DNA from: DASWUD01 sp036401755
GTDB taxonomy: Bacteria; Pseudomonadota; Gammaproteobacteria; Thiohalomonadales; Thiohalomonadaceae
Direction: 5' to 3'
Length of the DNA stretch: 6,275 bases
Assembly (NCBI GenBank): GCA_036401755.1
Contig: DASWUD010000189.1
Span: 1-6,275, forward strand
Below the pieces are notes generated by a model. It ran no database searches. It was given only the letters and a program-made list of their open reading frames with translations, and was not told the origin of the DNA. Shown here piece after piece: positions 5,701-6,275 of the stretch. The position numbers were made by a program, and so were the translations under genes. Numbering within the stretch: the stretch's first letter is position 1; every line of letters starts with the position of its first letter.

Positions 5701-5727
5701 TTGGCGACAAACTAAAAATCATAGAAA
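5701..5727 (+). promoter_or_regulatory. Weak candidate promoter for parE
   Basis: The 91-base spacer before parE (5649-5739) becomes AT-rich near its end. TTGGCG at 5701-5706 resembles a -35 box (4 of 6), and TAGAAA at 5722-5727 resembles a -10 (4 of 6), but the 15-base spacing is short. An alternative is TATCAT at 5678-5683, a better -10 with only a poor TTTTCC -35 at 5654-5659. A promoter in this gap is plausible because no terminator or close coupling is seen, but its position is uncertain. Confidence 0.25.
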
Positions 5728-5739
5728 TTACATAAGGTT

Positions 5740-6275
5740 ATGGCGAAAGAATACACAGCGGAAGCGATCGAGGTCCTGAGCGGGCTGGAGCCGGTGCGCA
5801 AGCGCCCGGGCATGTACACCACCACCGAGCGCCCCAACCACCTGGCCCAGGAGGTGATCGACAACTCGGTGGACGAGGCGCTGGCCGGCCACGCCAAGGC
5901 CATCGATGTCATTCTTTACAAGGACAGTTCGCTGGAGGTGCGCGACGACGGGCGCGGCATGCCGGTCGACATCCACCCGGTGGAGAAGGTGCCCGGGGTG
6001 GAGGTGATCCTCACCAAGCTCCACGCCGGCGGCAAGTTCTCCAGCGAGAACTACCAGTTCTCCGGCGGTCTGCACGGGGTGGGCGTCTCGGTGGTCAACG
6101 CCCTCTCCAAACATCTGGAGGTGTGGGTGCGCCGCGACGGCAAGGAGTACCACATGGCTTTCGCCGACGGCAAAAAGGCCTCCAACCTGAAGGAGGTGGG
6201 GGAGGTTGGCAAGCGCGTCACAGGTACCACCGTGCGCTTCTGGCCCGACGCGAAATTCTTCGACTCCCCCAAATT
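5740..6275 (+). CDS. parE: DNA topoisomerase IV subunit B, N-terminal part (runs off window)
   Basis: ParE is the ATPase subunit of topoisomerase IV, which with ParC unlinks daughter chromosomes and relaxes supercoils. The 178 residues visible cover most of the GHKL ATP-binding domain: RKRPGMYT (20-27), N-box EVIDNSVDEALAG with Glu38 and Asn42, DDGRGMP (69-75), KLHAGGKFSSENYQFSGGLHGVGVSVVNAL with GGLHGVG at 109-115, and TGTTVRFWPD (161-170). ParE rather than GyrB is indicated by AEAIEVLSGLEPVRKRPGMY and the TTTERPNHLAQEVIDNS stretch, which follow E. coli ParE closely. An in-frame TAG at 5722 rules out a much longer start. The Shine-Dalgarno is odd: ATAAGG ends only 2 bases before the ATG, so initiation may be weak or use another signal. 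The C-terminal TOPRIM region lies outside the window. Confidence 0.95.
   Translation, partial: MAKEYTAEAIEVLSGLEPVRKRPGMYTTTERPNHLAQEVIDNSVDEALAGHAKAIDVILYKDSSLEVRDDGRGMPVDIHPVEKVPGVEVILTKLHAGGKFSSENYQFSGGLHGVGVSVVNALSKHLEVWVRRDGKEYHMAFADGKKASNLKEVGEVGKRVTGTTVRFWPDAKFFDSPK

Noticed and set aside
1..6275. tRNA or rRNA genes, CRISPR arrays, toxin-antitoxin or phage-defence cassettes
   Set aside because: No cloverleaf, no spaced direct repeats and no such proteins are seen. The PIN domain is fused to an intact PhoH ATPase within a housekeeping operon, not a VapBC-type toxin gene.

Overview
The window reads as a high-GC gammaproteobacterial chromosome segment carrying conserved housekeeping genes, with the end of an insertion sequence at its left edge. 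The divergent arrangement gcvR-bcp / dapA-bamC is the same as in Escherichia coli and Pseudomonas. The DapA, BamC and ParE products are also clearly gammaproteobacterial in type. The genus cannot be told from this sequence.

Left edge (1 to about 184). The first 40 bases are the 5' end of a minus-strand IS110-family transposase (MKITTVGLDLAKS). Next to it lies about 90 bases of putative element end that can fold into a three-way-junction RNA hiding the transposase ribosome binding site. Beyond it is a GATGGGT/ACCCATC palindromic intergenic repeat, with a fragment that looks like a second copy cut by the insertion.

Minus-strand cluster (185 to 2698). It is transcribed right to left as gcvR (double-ACT regulator of glycine cleavage), bcp (PrxQ/Bcp peroxiredoxin) and a PIN-PhoH ATPase with a lysine/alanine-rich N-terminal tail. 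The genes are 3 bases apart at both junctions, so they are almost certainly one operon.

Divergent intergenic region (2699 to 2900). It carries a good sigma70-type promoter candidate for dapA and a weaker -10-like site for gcvR.

Plus-strand cluster (2901 to 5648). This holds dapA (lysine/diaminopimelate synthesis), bamC (outer-membrane lipoprotein of the BAM complex, probably starting at TTG) and a YycJ-like metallo-beta-lactamase-fold hydrolase. Gaps are 14 and 7 bases, again consistent with one transcript.

Right edge (5740 to 6275). The 5' part of parE (topoisomerase IV ATPase subunit) starts after a 91-base AT-richer spacer and runs off the window.

No wholly new system is visible. The least ordinary part is the IS110-type end at the left edge: its folded leader, its apparent insertion into a palindromic repeat, and the unseen remainder of the element, which may encode a bridge RNA.
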